Positions 1 to 9,816 are shown, counted from the first letter of the stretch. The stretch is 64,000 bases of DNA from UBA2108 sp963925495 (GCA_963925495.1 CAWUST010000006.1:1-64000); one strand, 5' to 3'. A program made the numbers and translations. The notes: generated by a model from the letters alone, not told the origin.

Positions 1-86
1 AAAATTTTCAGAAGAAAGTATTAAGCGAGTTTGCGCTTCGGGTTAATGATTTTGAAAAAGAACACGGAATAGATTTGAGTTTATAA
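1..86 (+). CDS. 3' end of an unidentified gene (partial)
   Basis: An open frame enters from the left edge and ends at a TAA (84-86) whose last base is the first base of the next ATG (TAATG overlap). The visible tail is about 27 residues, ending in FEKEHGIDLSL. This is too short to identify. The overlap shows that the cluster beginning at 86 is the continuation of an operon starting upstream of the window. Confidence 0.6.
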   Translation, partial: NFQKKVLSEFALRVNDFEKEHGIDLSL

Positions 87-1546
87 TGAAGATTCTTTTT
101 TCACATTCATATTATTATCCTTTAGATGAAAAACAATGGGCGAAGAAGCAACCCTATCCTCCCTTAGGCACTATTCAGGCAGCAGCCTATCTTAGGCAAC
201 TAGGACATGAGGTAGCGCTTTTTGACACTAATTTGATAGATTCTCCTGTCTATATACAACAAGACTTAGAATCTTTTCAACCTGAGCTTCTTGTAATTTA
301 TGATGATGGTTTTAACTATCTAACTAAAATGTGCCTCACTAACATGAGAGAGGCTGCATTCGATATGATTGCTTTGGCTAAGAAAAGAGGGATCCAAGTT
401 GCTGTTTCAAGCTCGGACTCTACAGATCAATTCAACATGTATTTGGATGCAGGGGCTGACTTTGTATTGCTAGGTGAGGCTGAAGAAACACTCAAAGAGT
501 TGGCTGATAACTTGAAGAAAAATTCTGATACTTCAGGTGTTTTAGGGATTGTTTCTCGAATGGAGAGTGAAACTCAAAACTCTGGTCGTCGAACAGTTAT
601 GCGCAATTTAGATTCTTTACCTATCCCTGCTTGGGATTTGATAGATATCGATGCTTACCGTAAGATATGGTTGGGTGGAAATGGGTATTTTTCATTGAAT
701 ATGTCTACTACTAGAGGATGTCCTTACAAATGCAATTGGTGTGCAAAACCCATTTATGGTCAGAAGTACAACTCAAGATCGCCAGAGCATGTAGTAAGAG
801 AAATTGAATATTTGCTTAACCACCATAAGCCTACTCATTTTTGGATGTGTGACGATATTTTCGGATTGAAACCGGGCTGGGTTCAAGAGTTTGACCATCT
901 GATTCAAGAAAGAAAACTAAAGTTCACATACACCATTCAATCAAGGGTTGATCTTCTCTTAAAAGAAGATACTATTGGTGCATTGTCTTCATCAGGTATT
1001 CATGAAGTATGGGTAGGGGCAGAATCGGGTTCACAAAAAGTGCTGGACTCAATGGACAAAGGAACTCAGGTAGAACAAATTTATGAAGCTACCCGAATGT
1101 TGAAATCCAAAGGAGTTAGAATCGCATTTTTCCTTCAATTTGGATATCCTGAAGAAACCAAAAATGACATTCAGAAAACCATAGACATGGTTCTAGAGCT
1201 CATGCCAGACAACATAGGTGTTTCTGTTTCTTATCCTTTGCCTGGAACTCCATTTTACGAAAGAGTTAAATCAGAATTAAATAGCAAGGCCAATTGGAAA
1301 GATAGTGATGATTTGGATTTGATGTTCTCCAATTCGTACCCTAAAGAATATTATAGAAAACTTCAACGCTACATTCATAAGCGTCTTCGATTGAAACAAG
1401 GGGCTTTAAACGGTAGGGCAATTTTCAGTCATCCTTTTGCTGTTAATTGGCAGAAAATAAGGTCGGTGGCACTGTTCCCATATTATGGAATAAGTTCTCG
1501 AATGGATAAAAAATCATTGGACAAAATGGAAGCTCAAGTATTATGA
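86..1546 (+). CDS. B12-binding-type radical SAM enzyme
   Basis: This 486-residue protein has an N-terminal Rossmann-like region (about 1-180) of the kind found in cobalamin-binding radical SAM proteins (B12-binding fold, then radical SAM, as in the BchE class). The usual DxHxxG cobalamin-ligand motif is not evident. The radical SAM barrel follows, with the CxxxCxxC iron-sulfur motif at Cys212, Cys216 and Cys219 in the context RGCPYKCNWC. A WVGAESGSQKVLDSMDKG stretch is typical of the family. The substrate cannot be read from sequence; C-methylation or another radical modification of a glycan or lipid is inference from the glycosyltransferase, flippase and polymerase context. It is a paralogue of the protein at 2343-3713 (shared KPYPxLG start and CPYxCxWC motif), and a methyltransferase gene lies between them. 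The next ATG overlaps its TGA by 4 nt. Confidence 0.88.
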   Translation: MKILFSHSYYYPLDEKQWAKKQPYPPLGTIQAAAYLRQLGHEVALFDTNLIDSPVYIQQDLESFQPELLVIYDDGFNYLTKMCLTNMREAAFDMIALAKKRGIQVAVSSSDSTDQFNMYLDAGADFVLLGEAEETLKELADNLKKNSDTSGVLGIVSRMESETQNSGRRTVMRNLDSLPIPAWDLIDIDAYRKIWLGGNGYFSLNMSTTRGCPYKCNWCAKPIYGQKYNSRSPEHVVREIEYLLNHHKPTHFWMCDDIFGLKPGWVQEFDHLIQERKLKFTYTIQSRVDLLLKEDTIGALSSSGIHEVWVGAESGSQKVLDSMDKGTQVEQIYEATRMLKSKGVRIAFFLQFGYPEETKNDIQKTIDMVLELMPDNIGVSVSYPLPGTPFYERVKSELNSKANWKDSDDLDLMFSNSYPKEYYRKLQRYIHKRLRLKQGALNGRAIFSHPFAVNWQKIRSVALFPYYGISSRMDKKSLDKMEAQVL

Positions 1547-2346
1547 GCTCCTTCGATTCTGCGGCTCCAGATTATGATGAAGAGTTCACGAATACAGCAA
1601 TAGGCAAATACCAACGTAAGACTGTATGGAATTATCTTAATTCCTTTTTGGAATCCAACTTTAAGCAAGAGCCATTAAATATTTTAGAACTAAATGCAGG
1701 TACTGGTGAAGATGCGCTTTGGTTTGCCCGAAAAGGACACAATGTAACGCTTACCGATGTCTCTTCTAGAATGCTTGAAGTGGCAAAGAAGAAAATTGAA
1801 ATTGTCGGTTTTAGTTCCCGTGTAAGTTTTTTAAAGTTGGATTTGAATGAGATGGAAACATTTAAACCAGATGCGAAATTTGATCTGATATTTTCAAATT
1901 TCGCAGGATTAAACTGCCTAGATAAAACTGGAATCAAAGAGGTGTTTAAGTCATGTGAGTCTATGTTGAAGCCAAACGGTGAATTTATTTTGGTCTTCCT
2001 TGGTAAATTCTGTCTTTGGGAAACGATTTATTTTTTAGCCAAAGTAGACCCGAAAAATGCCTGGCGAAGAAGCAGTGATAATTCCGTAATGGCAGATGTG
2101 AGCGGCGAAAAAGTGAAGACATGGTATTACTCTATTCAAGAAATTGAGCAATTGTGTTCAACTAATTTCGAAACTCAGAAAGTAAGAGCAATTGGTAGCT
2201 TTGTGCCGCCTTCTTACCTTAATACAATGTTTGGAAAAGACTCGTTAATATTAAAAATATTAAATCGTCTTGATGATGAATTGGGACACTTGATATTTAT
2301 GAAATACCTATCTGATCATTATTTACTTCATTTGAAAAAGAAATGA
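1543..2346 (+). CDS. Class I SAM-dependent methyltransferase
   Basis: This 267-residue protein carries the class I AdoMet-binding signature ILELNAGTGEDALWFARKG near residues 45-65, followed by the acidic post-beta-2 motif LTDVSSRML. This is a Methyltransf_11/25-like fold. It is coupled by ATGA overlaps to radical SAM genes on both sides, so the three are almost certainly co-translated. The acceptor is unknown. A role in modifying the same glycan or lipid as its radical SAM neighbours is inferred from context. Confidence 0.85.
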   Translation: MSSFDSAAPDYDEEFTNTAIGKYQRKTVWNYLNSFLESNFKQEPLNILELNAGTGEDALWFARKGHNVTLTDVSSRMLEVAKKKIEIVGFSSRVSFLKLDLNEMETFKPDAKFDLIFSNFAGLNCLDKTGIKEVFKSCESMLKPNGEFILVFLGKFCLWETIYFLAKVDPKNAWRRSSDNSVMADVSGEKVKTWYYSIQEIEQLCSTNFETQKVRAIGSFVPPSYLNTMFGKDSLILKILNRLDDELGHLIFMKYLSDHYLLHLKKK

Positions 2347-3713
2347 AAATTCTACTCACACACGGTTATTTTCTTGAAGAAGATCCAAAGGAAATGGAAA
2401 TCATGAAGCCATATCCTACCTTAGGATTGCTCTATATTTCTGGGTACTTAAATCAAAAAGGGGTAGTGCATGATGTCTTTGACACTACCTTTTCATCTAC
2501 CAATGAATTTAAAAATCATTTACTTGCCACCCAGCCTGAAGTAATCGCATTCTACACCAATCTTATGACCAAAGTAAAGGTGATAGAGTTGATTCAATTT
2601 ATCCGAAGCCAAGAGCAATTGCAAAAAATAAAGGTGGTATTAGGTGGCCCGGATTTAACTTATAATCAAAAGAAATATTTAAATGCAGGAGCAGATTTTT
2701 TGGTGATAGGGGAAGGGGAAGAAACATTTTATGAGCTTGTTGAAGCCTTAAGAAAAGAAGAAAGCACAGATCAAATTAATGGTGTTTCATATATGCAAGA
2801 AGGGGAATTGAACGTGAATGCGCCGCGCATTAAAATGAAAGACCTTGAAGACCTTCCTCTGCCGAATCGCTCTGCTTATCCAATAAAAAAATATTTGGAT
2901 ACTTGGAAAAGTTATCATGGTGAAAGTGCCCTAAACATTAGTACCCAGCGTGGATGTCCTTATACATGTAAATGGTGTAGTACAGCTGTATACGGTCAAA
3001 GTTATAGAAGACGATCCGCTAAAAATGTAGTGGCCGAATTGAAACTGTTATCCAAGGAGTATAACCCGGATACATTTTGGTTTGTAGACGACGTGTTTAC
3101 AATAAGCCATAAATGGTTGGAAGAATTTCATACTGAAATTATTGATTCTGGGATTGAGATCAAGTTTGAATGTATCACGCGCGCTGAGAGAATGAATGAT
3201 AAAGTTATCAAATGGTTAAAAGAATCGGGCTGTATTCGTGTGTGGATTGGCGCTGAAAGTGGTTCGCAAAAAATAATTGACGCCATGGATAGACGCGTTG
3301 ATATCAATAAGGTGAAGGACATGCTTATAAAAACACGTCTGGCGGGTATTCAAACTGGAACATTTATAATGGTGGGTTATCCCGGTGAAACTATAGAGGA
3401 TATAAAAACAACGGCGAAATATCTTGAAGATGCCTTGCCCGATCAATTTACGATTACCAAAAGTTATCCTATTAAAGGAACTAGCCTTTACGATGAAATT
3501 GAAGAGAGTATTACCAAACAGCCGGAATGGACTACAAGTACCGATAGAGAAATTGATTTTAAAAGGAAATACAGCGACAGATTTTACAATTTAGCGATTC
3601 GAAATATCCATAATCGAGTAAAACTGAAAAGAGAAAAAGCTAACGATAAAATCGCGTTTAAAACTCAGGCTAAAGTTTTTATTACCGCATTGGGTATGAG
3701 GTTATTATCTTAA
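2343..3713 (+). CDS. B12-binding-type radical SAM enzyme (paralogue of 86-1546)
   Basis: This 456-residue protein has an N-terminal B12-binding-like Rossmann region (VVLGGPDLTYNQKKYL, then ADFLVIGEGEETF) and a radical SAM domain. The iron-sulfur cysteines are Cys205, Cys209 and Cys212 in RGCPYTCKWC. WIGAESGSQKIIDAMDRR and MVGYPGETIEDI are conserved family segments. It shares N-terminal and core motifs with the protein at 86-1546, pointing to tandem duplication around the intervening methyltransferase. It begins with a 4-nt overlap with that methyltransferase. The substrate is unknown. Confidence 0.88.
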   Translation: MKILLTHGYFLEEDPKEMEIMKPYPTLGLLYISGYLNQKGVVHDVFDTTFSSTNEFKNHLLATQPEVIAFYTNLMTKVKVIELIQFIRSQEQLQKIKVVLGGPDLTYNQKKYLNAGADFLVIGEGEETFYELVEALRKEESTDQINGVSYMQEGELNVNAPRIKMKDLEDLPLPNRSAYPIKKYLDTWKSYHGESALNISTQRGCPYTCKWCSTAVYGQSYRRRSAKNVVAELKLLSKEYNPDTFWFVDDVFTISHKWLEEFHTEIIDSGIEIKFECITRAERMNDKVIKWLKESGCIRVWIGAESGSQKIIDAMDRRVDINKVKDMLIKTRLAGIQTGTFIMVGYPGETIEDIKTTAKYLEDALPDQFTITKSYPIKGTSLYDEIEESITKQPEWTTSTDREIDFKRKYSDRFYNLAIRNIHNRVKLKREKANDKIAFKTQAKVFITALGMRLLS

Positions 3714-3717
3714 AACT

Positions 3718-4827
3718 GTGAGAATTAAAACGTCAACACTTGTTTTTATTGATGGGCTATTCGCTCCTATTAATAGGCTGTTTAGCAGTTTATCTAATAT
3801 GGGCGTCAAAAGAAGGAATGAAACAAAAAACTTGCTTGTTATCAAGTTTTTTGGAATGGGTAGTATCGTAAGAATGGCTTATGTATTAAAGAATAGTGAT
3901 GTTGATTTGACTAATATTACCCTTATAACATTAAAAAAAAATGAACAAATAGTGGAACTTTTAGAAATTCCAGTAATCTATATTCGGTCGAACTCAATTC
4001 TCGTTTTGTGGGATATTACCAGAGCAATTCTCAATACTTGGTTTAAAACAAATACCCGCGTAATAGACCTAGAGAGAAGTTCAAACATTGCAGGAATTTT
4101 CAGGGTATTATGCTCTATCCAAAAACCTAGTTCGTCTTTCTATTTTGACAATGACAATCGTGTTTCTGGAAAACATTTATCGATATCTTTAAAAGATAAG
4201 AGTGCTGTAGAAGTTTTGTACGAGGCATTAGAAGTAAAGCCAATAAGAAATAAAGAAAAAACTAAGGGTGGTGTTAAAAACAGTGTTATCGTGAATGTAA
4301 ATGCAGGAGAATACCTTCCTGAAAGGAAATACCCCATTACTAAATTTGCCGAAATTGTTCAGATTCTATATAATCAAAACCAAGATTTAAAGTTTGTGTT
4401 AACCGGCGGAATAAATGAACTCGAGTATGTTTCTAGATTAGAAAGACTTTTAAAAAAATGGAGTATTCCGGTGAAAAACCAAACCGGAAAACAGTCGATG
4501 CAGGATTTGGCTGGTGAAATTCAAAACGGTGAATTATTGATTACCAATGATTCGGGACCTCTACATTTGGCGAATTACTACGCTACTCCTTGTATTGTGC
4601 TATGGGGTCCAACGTCGGCTAAAAGTGTTGGTTATTCTGATTCGGAGATTATGAAAAACATCTCAACTCATGAACATTGCTCTCCTTGTTTTGTACACCC
4701 AAAGTCAGCGATTGCCAAAGAATGCCAAGGAGAGATTACTTGTTTTGTAAATTTAAGCCCTAAAATGATAGCGGCTCAAATAGGAGTTTTTAAATCTAAT
4801 ATTGACAAAGTAGCAGTGTATGTCTAG
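3718..4827 (+). CDS. Glycosyltransferase family 9 (heptosyltransferase-like)
   Basis: This 369-residue protein matches the ADP-heptose:LPS heptosyltransferase fold. An N-terminal FFGMGSIVRM region resembles the acceptor loop. The C-terminal nucleotide-binding half holds NDSGPLHLANYYATPCIVLW and GPTSAKS, the diagnostic GT9 signature, and HEHCSPCFVHPKSAIAKEC is the usual cysteine-rich tail segment. The start is GTG at 3718, 4 nt after the preceding stop. It overlaps the next radical SAM gene by 8 nt. The family transfers heptose or related sugars to LPS core; the sugar used here is not readable. Confidence 0.85.
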   Translation: MRIKTSTLVFIDGLFAPINRLFSSLSNMGVKRRNETKNLLVIKFFGMGSIVRMAYVLKNSDVDLTNITLITLKKNEQIVELLEIPVIYIRSNSILVLWDITRAILNTWFKTNTRVIDLERSSNIAGIFRVLCSIQKPSSSFYFDNDNRVSGKHLSISLKDKSAVEVLYEALEVKPIRNKEKTKGGVKNSVIVNVNAGEYLPERKYPITKFAEIVQILYNQNQDLKFVLTGGINELEYVSRLERLLKKWSIPVKNQTGKQSMQDLAGEIQNGELLITNDSGPLHLANYYATPCIVLWGPTSAKSVGYSDSEIMKNISTHEHCSPCFVHPKSAIAKECQGEITCFVNLSPKMIAAQIGVFKSNIDKVAVYV

Positions 4828-6229
4828 TAAAATAAAAATACTGTTTCTTAACCCTCCTGGGAATAAAATATTTATCCGAGATTACTATTGTTCCAAAGTT
4901 TCGAAGGCCTACTATTTGCCACAACCGGTTGATTTATTGATTCAAACTAGCTTTTTTTCGAAAGAAAAATATGAGCTAAAAGTATTGGATTGTATTGCAG
5001 ATAAAATATCGATTGAGAAGGCTCATTCGCTAAGTAAAGAATTTGAACCTGATTTTATTATTGGTTTATTGGCTTCGGTTTCTCTAAAACAGGATGTGCC
5101 ATTTTATACTCAATTGAGAGCATTGATTCCTAAAACAAAAATTCTGGTTAGTGGCGATGCTGTTTTGGAAGACTATGACAGTGTTTTTGGAAATTGGAAA
5201 TGGTTGGACGTTGTTATTTTTAATTTTTTTAATGGTGGTGCTAAAAAGTGGATTGAAAACGACTTTGAAAACGCAAGTGGAATTGTTATTCGGAATGGCG
5301 ATTCATTTTTAAAAAAGGCGGAAGTACGAAGGTCGGTTTTAGAGCTTGAGACTCCACGACATGATCTTTTTTCTGCTAGGAAATATCGTATGCCGTTTGC
5401 CAATGCGTTGCCTATGGCGACAGTTTTAACTAATTATGCTTGCCCATACCCTTGCACATTTTGTATAATGTCTACCATGCCCTATATGAGTCGGTCGGCT
5501 AACAGTATTATTAATGAGCTTATAACGTTAAAAAAACTGGGTTACAGATACATTTATTTTTCTGATCAAACTTTTTTTCAATCTAAAGCCATTACTAGGG
5601 AATTGCTAAACTGGATGGTTACAAGCAATTATGATATTTCTTGGATGTGTTTTTCACGAGTGGATGTGCTCAATGAAGATGAAATTAACCTAATGAAAAA
5701 AGCAGGTTGTAATTTAGTCATGTTTGGAGTAGAGTGGGCAGATGAAAAATACTTGGAAGAGTATAAAAAAAGTTACACCTTAAATCAAGTCAGAGCCACC
5801 TTCGATCTTACGGCAAAAGCTGGAATTAAACGATTGGGAACCTTTTTAATAGGAGTGCCAGGACAGGGTAGACAATCAATAATAGACACTGTGGAATTTG
5901 CCAAAGAGATAAAGGCCGATTATGCTTCATTTAATGTCGCGGTTCCGCGTTCCAATACTTCTTTTCGTGAGAAAGCAATTGAAGCAGGTATTATAAATGA
6001 GTCTGTGAAAGTAATGGATCAATCGGGTGATGAGGTAACCATGGGCACGGGAGAATTATCAAGAGAGGAGCTTCAAGAAATAAAAAATTGGGCTTATCGT
6101 TCATTTTATTTTAGACCAATTTACATTCTTAAAAGAATAGTTGGAATTAGTAATTGGGTTGAGTTGCGAATGCATATTCAGGAGGCTTTTTATATTTTGA
6201 AAGGATTGTTTAAACGATCTGCAGGATAA
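4820..6229 (+). CDS. Radical SAM enzyme
   Basis: This 469-residue protein is the third radical SAM enzyme of the cluster. The iron-sulfur motif is Cys208, Cys212 and Cys215 in ACPYPCTFC. The N-terminal 180 residues look like a divergent B12-binding Rossmann domain (KILFLNPPGNKIF start, LVSGDAV). It diverges from the pair at 86 and 2343: the AESGS segment reads GVEWADEKYLEEYKKSY. The ATG lies inside the GT9 gene (8-nt overlap), so the two are translationally linked. Its role is inferred only from context. Confidence 0.85.
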   Translation: MSSKIKILFLNPPGNKIFIRDYYCSKVSKAYYLPQPVDLLIQTSFFSKEKYELKVLDCIADKISIEKAHSLSKEFEPDFIIGLLASVSLKQDVPFYTQLRALIPKTKILVSGDAVLEDYDSVFGNWKWLDVVIFNFFNGGAKKWIENDFENASGIVIRNGDSFLKKAEVRRSVLELETPRHDLFSARKYRMPFANALPMATVLTNYACPYPCTFCIMSTMPYMSRSANSIINELITLKKLGYRYIYFSDQTFFQSKAITRELLNWMVTSNYDISWMCFSRVDVLNEDEINLMKKAGCNLVMFGVEWADEKYLEEYKKSYTLNQVRATFDLTAKAGIKRLGTFLIGVPGQGRQSIIDTVEFAKEIKADYASFNVAVPRSNTSFREKAIEAGIINESVKVMDQSGDEVTMGTGELSREELQEIKNWAYRSFYFRPIYILKRIVGISNWVELRMHIQEAFYILKGLFKRSAG

Positions 6230-6231
6230 AG

Positions 6232-7464
6232 ATGTGGAGTTGGAAAAACATACTTGCCAGTACTTGGATTATTGCTGTTGTAGCAGTTGTTTTCGTAAAA
6301 GGAATTATTCCCGGATGGCAAGAAGGGCGATCAGATTTTTCTAATTACTATGCTTCGGCAGTCTTGCTGTCAAATGGGGAGTCCATTTCAGACTTTTATG
6401 ATAATGATTGGTTTTCGGAAAAGGCTATTGATGTGGGTGAAATGGGAGGAGCGAAATTTGCGCCATTTCCCCCGACTACAGCTTTTTTATATTTACCGCT
6501 TGTGGTTTTAAATCCTCCGCAAGCAAAGCGGGCTTGGTTAATTTGCAACCTTCTGTTTCTGGTCATACTTGCGTTTCAACTAAAGGCAATTTGTAATTTG
6601 ACATGGTTTGAATTGATTTTTATTCTCGGTCTGTTTTGTATTCCAATTGCCTCAAATATTAAATTGGGGCAGAGTTACTTGCTGTTCACGGTATTCATTA
6701 CCAGTTTCATAAAAGGAAGTATAAAGGGAAAGCAATTACTTGGTCCAAGCTTGTTAGGGTTTGCTGCATCGCTCAAATATTTTCCTCTGGTTTATTTAGT
6801 TTACGGACTTCCTGCCATCAACAAAAAACACTTATTCATTTTTTCAATTGTGGTTATAAGTTCCCTCATTTTACCCGTTTTTTTCTTCGGAATTAGTCCC
6901 TACCAGGCTTTTTTTGGTGAGTTCTGGAATCATCTCAATGGCAATTTATCTGGACAAGGACAATTCTCGGTTACTTTTCAATCTATTGATGTTTTATTGG
7001 CCAATCTTTTTATATATGATCTTGAGCAAAATCCAATGGTGTGGATTGATGCGCCTTATCTTAAGGCAGTGATTAAAATCGTTTTTGCTTTAGTGATTAT
7101 CTTCTTTTCTGCTCAATCACTAAAAACCGGGGTGGAAAAAACTAAAGAATTGTCACTGGGAATTTTAGTTATCGGCGCTTCACTGCTAATTCCAGCTAGT
7201 GCTACCTATCATTTTCTTTTTTTAATTCCTGCCCTGCTATTGGCTTTAGCTTGGCTGAAAGATCATGAGATTTCAAAGAAGATAATTACGGGGGTAATTG
7301 TTCTCGTATTTTTCATTTGTAATTTGTTAGCTCATAATATTCCTGGAATTCAAAGTTACTATGTCCTAAATGTCTTAGTTCATTTTCCACGACTATTTGG
7401 ACTATTGATGCTTTTTATTTTGCTAATAGTGGTTCAAAAACGATATTTGCGAGAGAATGTCTAA
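6232..7464 (+). CDS. GT87-like integral membrane glycosyltransferase
   Basis: This 410-residue polytopic membrane protein has about ten hydrophobic segments. Soon after the first one lies DFSNYYASAVLLSNG, which resembles the catalytic-loop pattern of GT87 (DUF2029) polyprenol-phosphate-mannose-dependent transferases. GFAASLKYFPLVYLVYG matches the later family motif (aaalKpyPl). Such enzymes use lipid-linked sugars on the outer face of the inner membrane, which suits late glycan decoration. It sits 2 nt after the radical SAM gene and overlaps the following lipoprotein gene by 8 nt. Confidence 0.7.
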   Translation: MWSWKNILASTWIIAVVAVVFVKGIIPGWQEGRSDFSNYYASAVLLSNGESISDFYDNDWFSEKAIDVGEMGGAKFAPFPPTTAFLYLPLVVLNPPQAKRAWLICNLLFLVILAFQLKAICNLTWFELIFILGLFCIPIASNIKLGQSYLLFTVFITSFIKGSIKGKQLLGPSLLGFAASLKYFPLVYLVYGLPAINKKHLFIFSIVVISSLILPVFFFGISPYQAFFGEFWNHLNGNLSGQGQFSVTFQSIDVLLANLFIYDLEQNPMVWIDAPYLKAVIKIVFALVIIFFSAQSLKTGVEKTKELSLGILVIGASLLIPASATYHFLFLIPALLLALAWLKDHEISKKIITGVIVLVFFICNLLAHNIPGIQSYYVLNVLVHFPRLFGLLMLFILLIVVQKRYLRENV

Positions 7465-8620
7465 GCACTCATTTATTAAAATATTGACCCTGGTCATTAC
7501 TCTTATGGTTCTCCTTGATGCTTGTAAAAAAGAAGAATTAAATATTCCGGTCTCTGCTGATAATAACGAAAACTCTATTCTAAATCTAAGATGGTACAAT
7601 AGTGATATAGAGACTAAAGAAGAATTTGTTAAAGGGCTTAAATGGTGCTTTTCTTTTTTAGGAGCTAAGTTGCCCCAGGATTCTTGGTCAAAAGGAGTTC
7701 ATTGGCAAAATGATAAATTGCTAACTGTTGATTTTGAAAAATTAGGGTTTTCCCAAGATGCATTGAATGTTATCCAAGAAATAAATCAAGTATTTAAGAC
7801 TTCTCCAGAGTACGCTCAGAGCGGACTTGATGCGGGGAGCTGGGTGGTCAATGTTTTTAATAATAGTGCCCATTACTATCGAATCGTTGGAATGCCTTAT
7901 CGCTTAGATTCATTTTCAAAAAAGTACATTTTTAATCCTAAAAAGGCTGCAATTAAAGAATCTGCTGTGGCATATGGAAGTAGAATAATTCAGCTTCCTT
8001 CACATTCAAGTGCGCTGAAACAAGCATTTATTGCGGAGGAGTTAGACTCAATAGGAATAACGCCGGAACCTAAGGAGTATGAAGTGATGGATGTTATGGA
8101 TAATGGTCAATTGAGATTTGGTATATACTCTACTGAGGGAATTTTAATTAATGGATCTGATCCTACCCTAACGGAAGCTGGAAAGCCGGCTAAATGCTTG
8201 TGGTGTCATGAGATGAATATACAGCCGGCATTTGCGGCAATAACTTCCATGCCAGGATATTACTCTCCTGCAGAGTTTGATAGCATTGTTAAGGTTAGTT
8301 ATGAAAAATTACAAAAGTATCGATCTGGAATAAGAGGCGAAATAGACTTTACTAAGCTAATGGCACATACTTTACTTGAAAAGTTATATTTCAGATATAT
8401 GGAGCCCTCAGCAGAGCGTTTGGCTCAGGAATGGGGTCTTTCTGAAGAAGAAATCTTAAAAAAGTTAATTGGGCTAAAAACCCATGATCATCATGAGTTT
8501 ACCGAAATGAAAGATTTGTATTGGCGTCATGAAGTCGAGGATTTTGCCCCGTCCAAGCCAATAAATTTTACAAGAACCCTTCGTGAAACGGATTATTCTG
8601 AAAAGTCTATTTGGAAATGA
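7457..8620 (+). CDS. Lipoprotein with a single CxxCH haem-binding motif
   Basis: This 387-residue protein has a signal peptide and lipobox (VLLDAC, cysteine near residue 22), so it is predicted to be lipidated and exported. One c-type haem site, CLWCH, occupies Cys247-His251, followed by methionines (MNIQPAF, SMPGYY) that could provide a distal ligand. I do not recognise the rest of the protein. A mono-haem lipoprotein is unusual inside a polysaccharide cluster and could supply electrons for periplasmic oxidation of the product; that is inference. It overlaps both neighbouring genes. Confidence 0.65.
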   Translation: MSKHSFIKILTLVITLMVLLDACKKEELNIPVSADNNENSILNLRWYNSDIETKEEFVKGLKWCFSFLGAKLPQDSWSKGVHWQNDKLLTVDFEKLGFSQDALNVIQEINQVFKTSPEYAQSGLDAGSWVVNVFNNSAHYYRIVGMPYRLDSFSKKYIFNPKKAAIKESAVAYGSRIIQLPSHSSALKQAFIAEELDSIGITPEPKEYEVMDVMDNGQLRFGIYSTEGILINGSDPTLTEAGKPAKCLWCHEMNIQPAFAAITSMPGYYSPAEFDSIVKVSYEKLQKYRSGIRGEIDFTKLMAHTLLEKLYFRYMEPSAERLAQEWGLSEEEILKKLIGLKTHDHHEFTEMKDLYWRHEVEDFAPSKPINFTRTLRETDYSEKSIWK

Positions 8621-9816
8621 TTGTGAAAACGAAAATGAAAAGGTTCAATTGGATAGGCCTTGAGAGTATAACTTTTGCTGTCAGGCCAGCTTTCATGGCT
8701 TTGTTTTCATTCTTGGTGATTAATCAAGACGGAGCAAAGTTGTGGGGCGATTTTGTTTACTATCTGATTGGAGTTGAATTAATAATTATGCTCACATCTT
8801 GGGGGCAAAAGCAGTTTTTAATGCGCAATTTTTCCGTTTCGCCCAATGAGATCAACAGATCATGGAATGGAGCTTTTCAAATTCGATTATTACTCGTGAT
8901 TACTTTGCTTCTATCCGTCTTTTTTTGGCCTATTTTAGAAAGTGAAAAGCCTATGTTATTGCTTTGGATCACTTTTCAATTTCTTATTTCACTGGGCGAT
9001 GCATTACTGCCTTACTTAAGAAAGTACAAAATTTTACTTTCATCAGAACTCTTTGCTGCTCTGTCTGGGTTAACAGTGTATGTAGTCTGGCGGCCTAATG
9101 ACATCGAAGGGTTAATGTGGATTCTAGTTTTAAGCTCGGCCATAAAAGCTGTTTTTACGCTTTCAGTTATCATAAAAGAAATAAAAATAATTCCATTTAG
9201 TTTAAAAATCATAAAGGGGTTTGCTCTGCCTGCGCTCCCCTTTTTTTTTCTATCATTTATTGGCTTAATTCAGAATAAAGCAGATTTATACATTGTTTCA
9301 TTCCAAATGAACGAATCAGACTTAGCGTTATACAGTATTGTTTTATCCTTCCTTATATTAATGCAGGGCGTATCTGCTGTAATGTTAAGGCCCTTCGAAA
9401 AAAACATCTATCGTTTAAGACCATCAGAACTTTCAATACTCAAGAAAAAATATTTAATTCTTGGGAGTATGTTATCGATTATAGGGGCAACATGTGTTTT
9501 TTATATTGTGAAACTGATTTATGGTTTTGAGCTAAATATAGAAGCTTTACCCATGTTAATCTTATACTTGTTACCCTTCTTTTTCTATTTAATTGAAGCC
9601 CATATCTTATTAAAATTTAATTTGGTATATACGATGATTGGGTTTGCTTTTTTAGGAGCAATTGCAGGGTCCGTAACCACCTGGTTACTGATCCCTTTGT
9701 ATGGAATTGAGGGGGCTCTCTTGGGTGGGATTCTCTCCCGTTTGATTGTTGCTTTATTTGTGGTTTTAAGGTATCGAAAGCTACCTAAAACTTCTAATTC
9801 TTTTCAAGTAACATGA
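8617..9816 (+). CDS. Polysaccharide flippase-like membrane protein (MOP superfamily)
   Basis: This protein of about 399 residues has around twelve hydrophobic helices, with the layout of Wzx/PST polysaccharide exporters. Segments include FLSFIGLIQNKADLYIVSFQ in the middle and GIEGALLGGILSRLIVALFV near the end. An ATG at 8617 overlaps the preceding TGA by ATGA; it is preferred to the TTG two codons earlier. The family moves lipid-linked glycans across the inner membrane, fitting the polymerase and chain-length genes downstream. The next gene also starts by ATGA overlap. Confidence 0.75.
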   Translation: MIVKTKMKRFNWIGLESITFAVRPAFMALFSFLVINQDGAKLWGDFVYYLIGVELIIMLTSWGQKQFLMRNFSVSPNEINRSWNGAFQIRLLLVITLLLSVFFWPILESEKPMLLLWITFQFLISLGDALLPYLRKYKILLSSELFAALSGLTVYVVWRPNDIEGLMWILVLSSAIKAVFTLSVIIKEIKIIPFSLKIIKGFALPALPFFFLSFIGLIQNKADLYIVSFQMNESDLALYSIVLSFLILMQGVSAVMLRPFEKNIYRLRPSELSILKKKYLILGSMLSIIGATCVFYIVKLIYGFELNIEALPMLILYLLPFFFYLIEAHILLKFNLVYTMIGFAFLGAIAGSVTTWLLIPLYGIEGALLGGILSRLIVALFVVLRYRKLPKTSNSFQVT

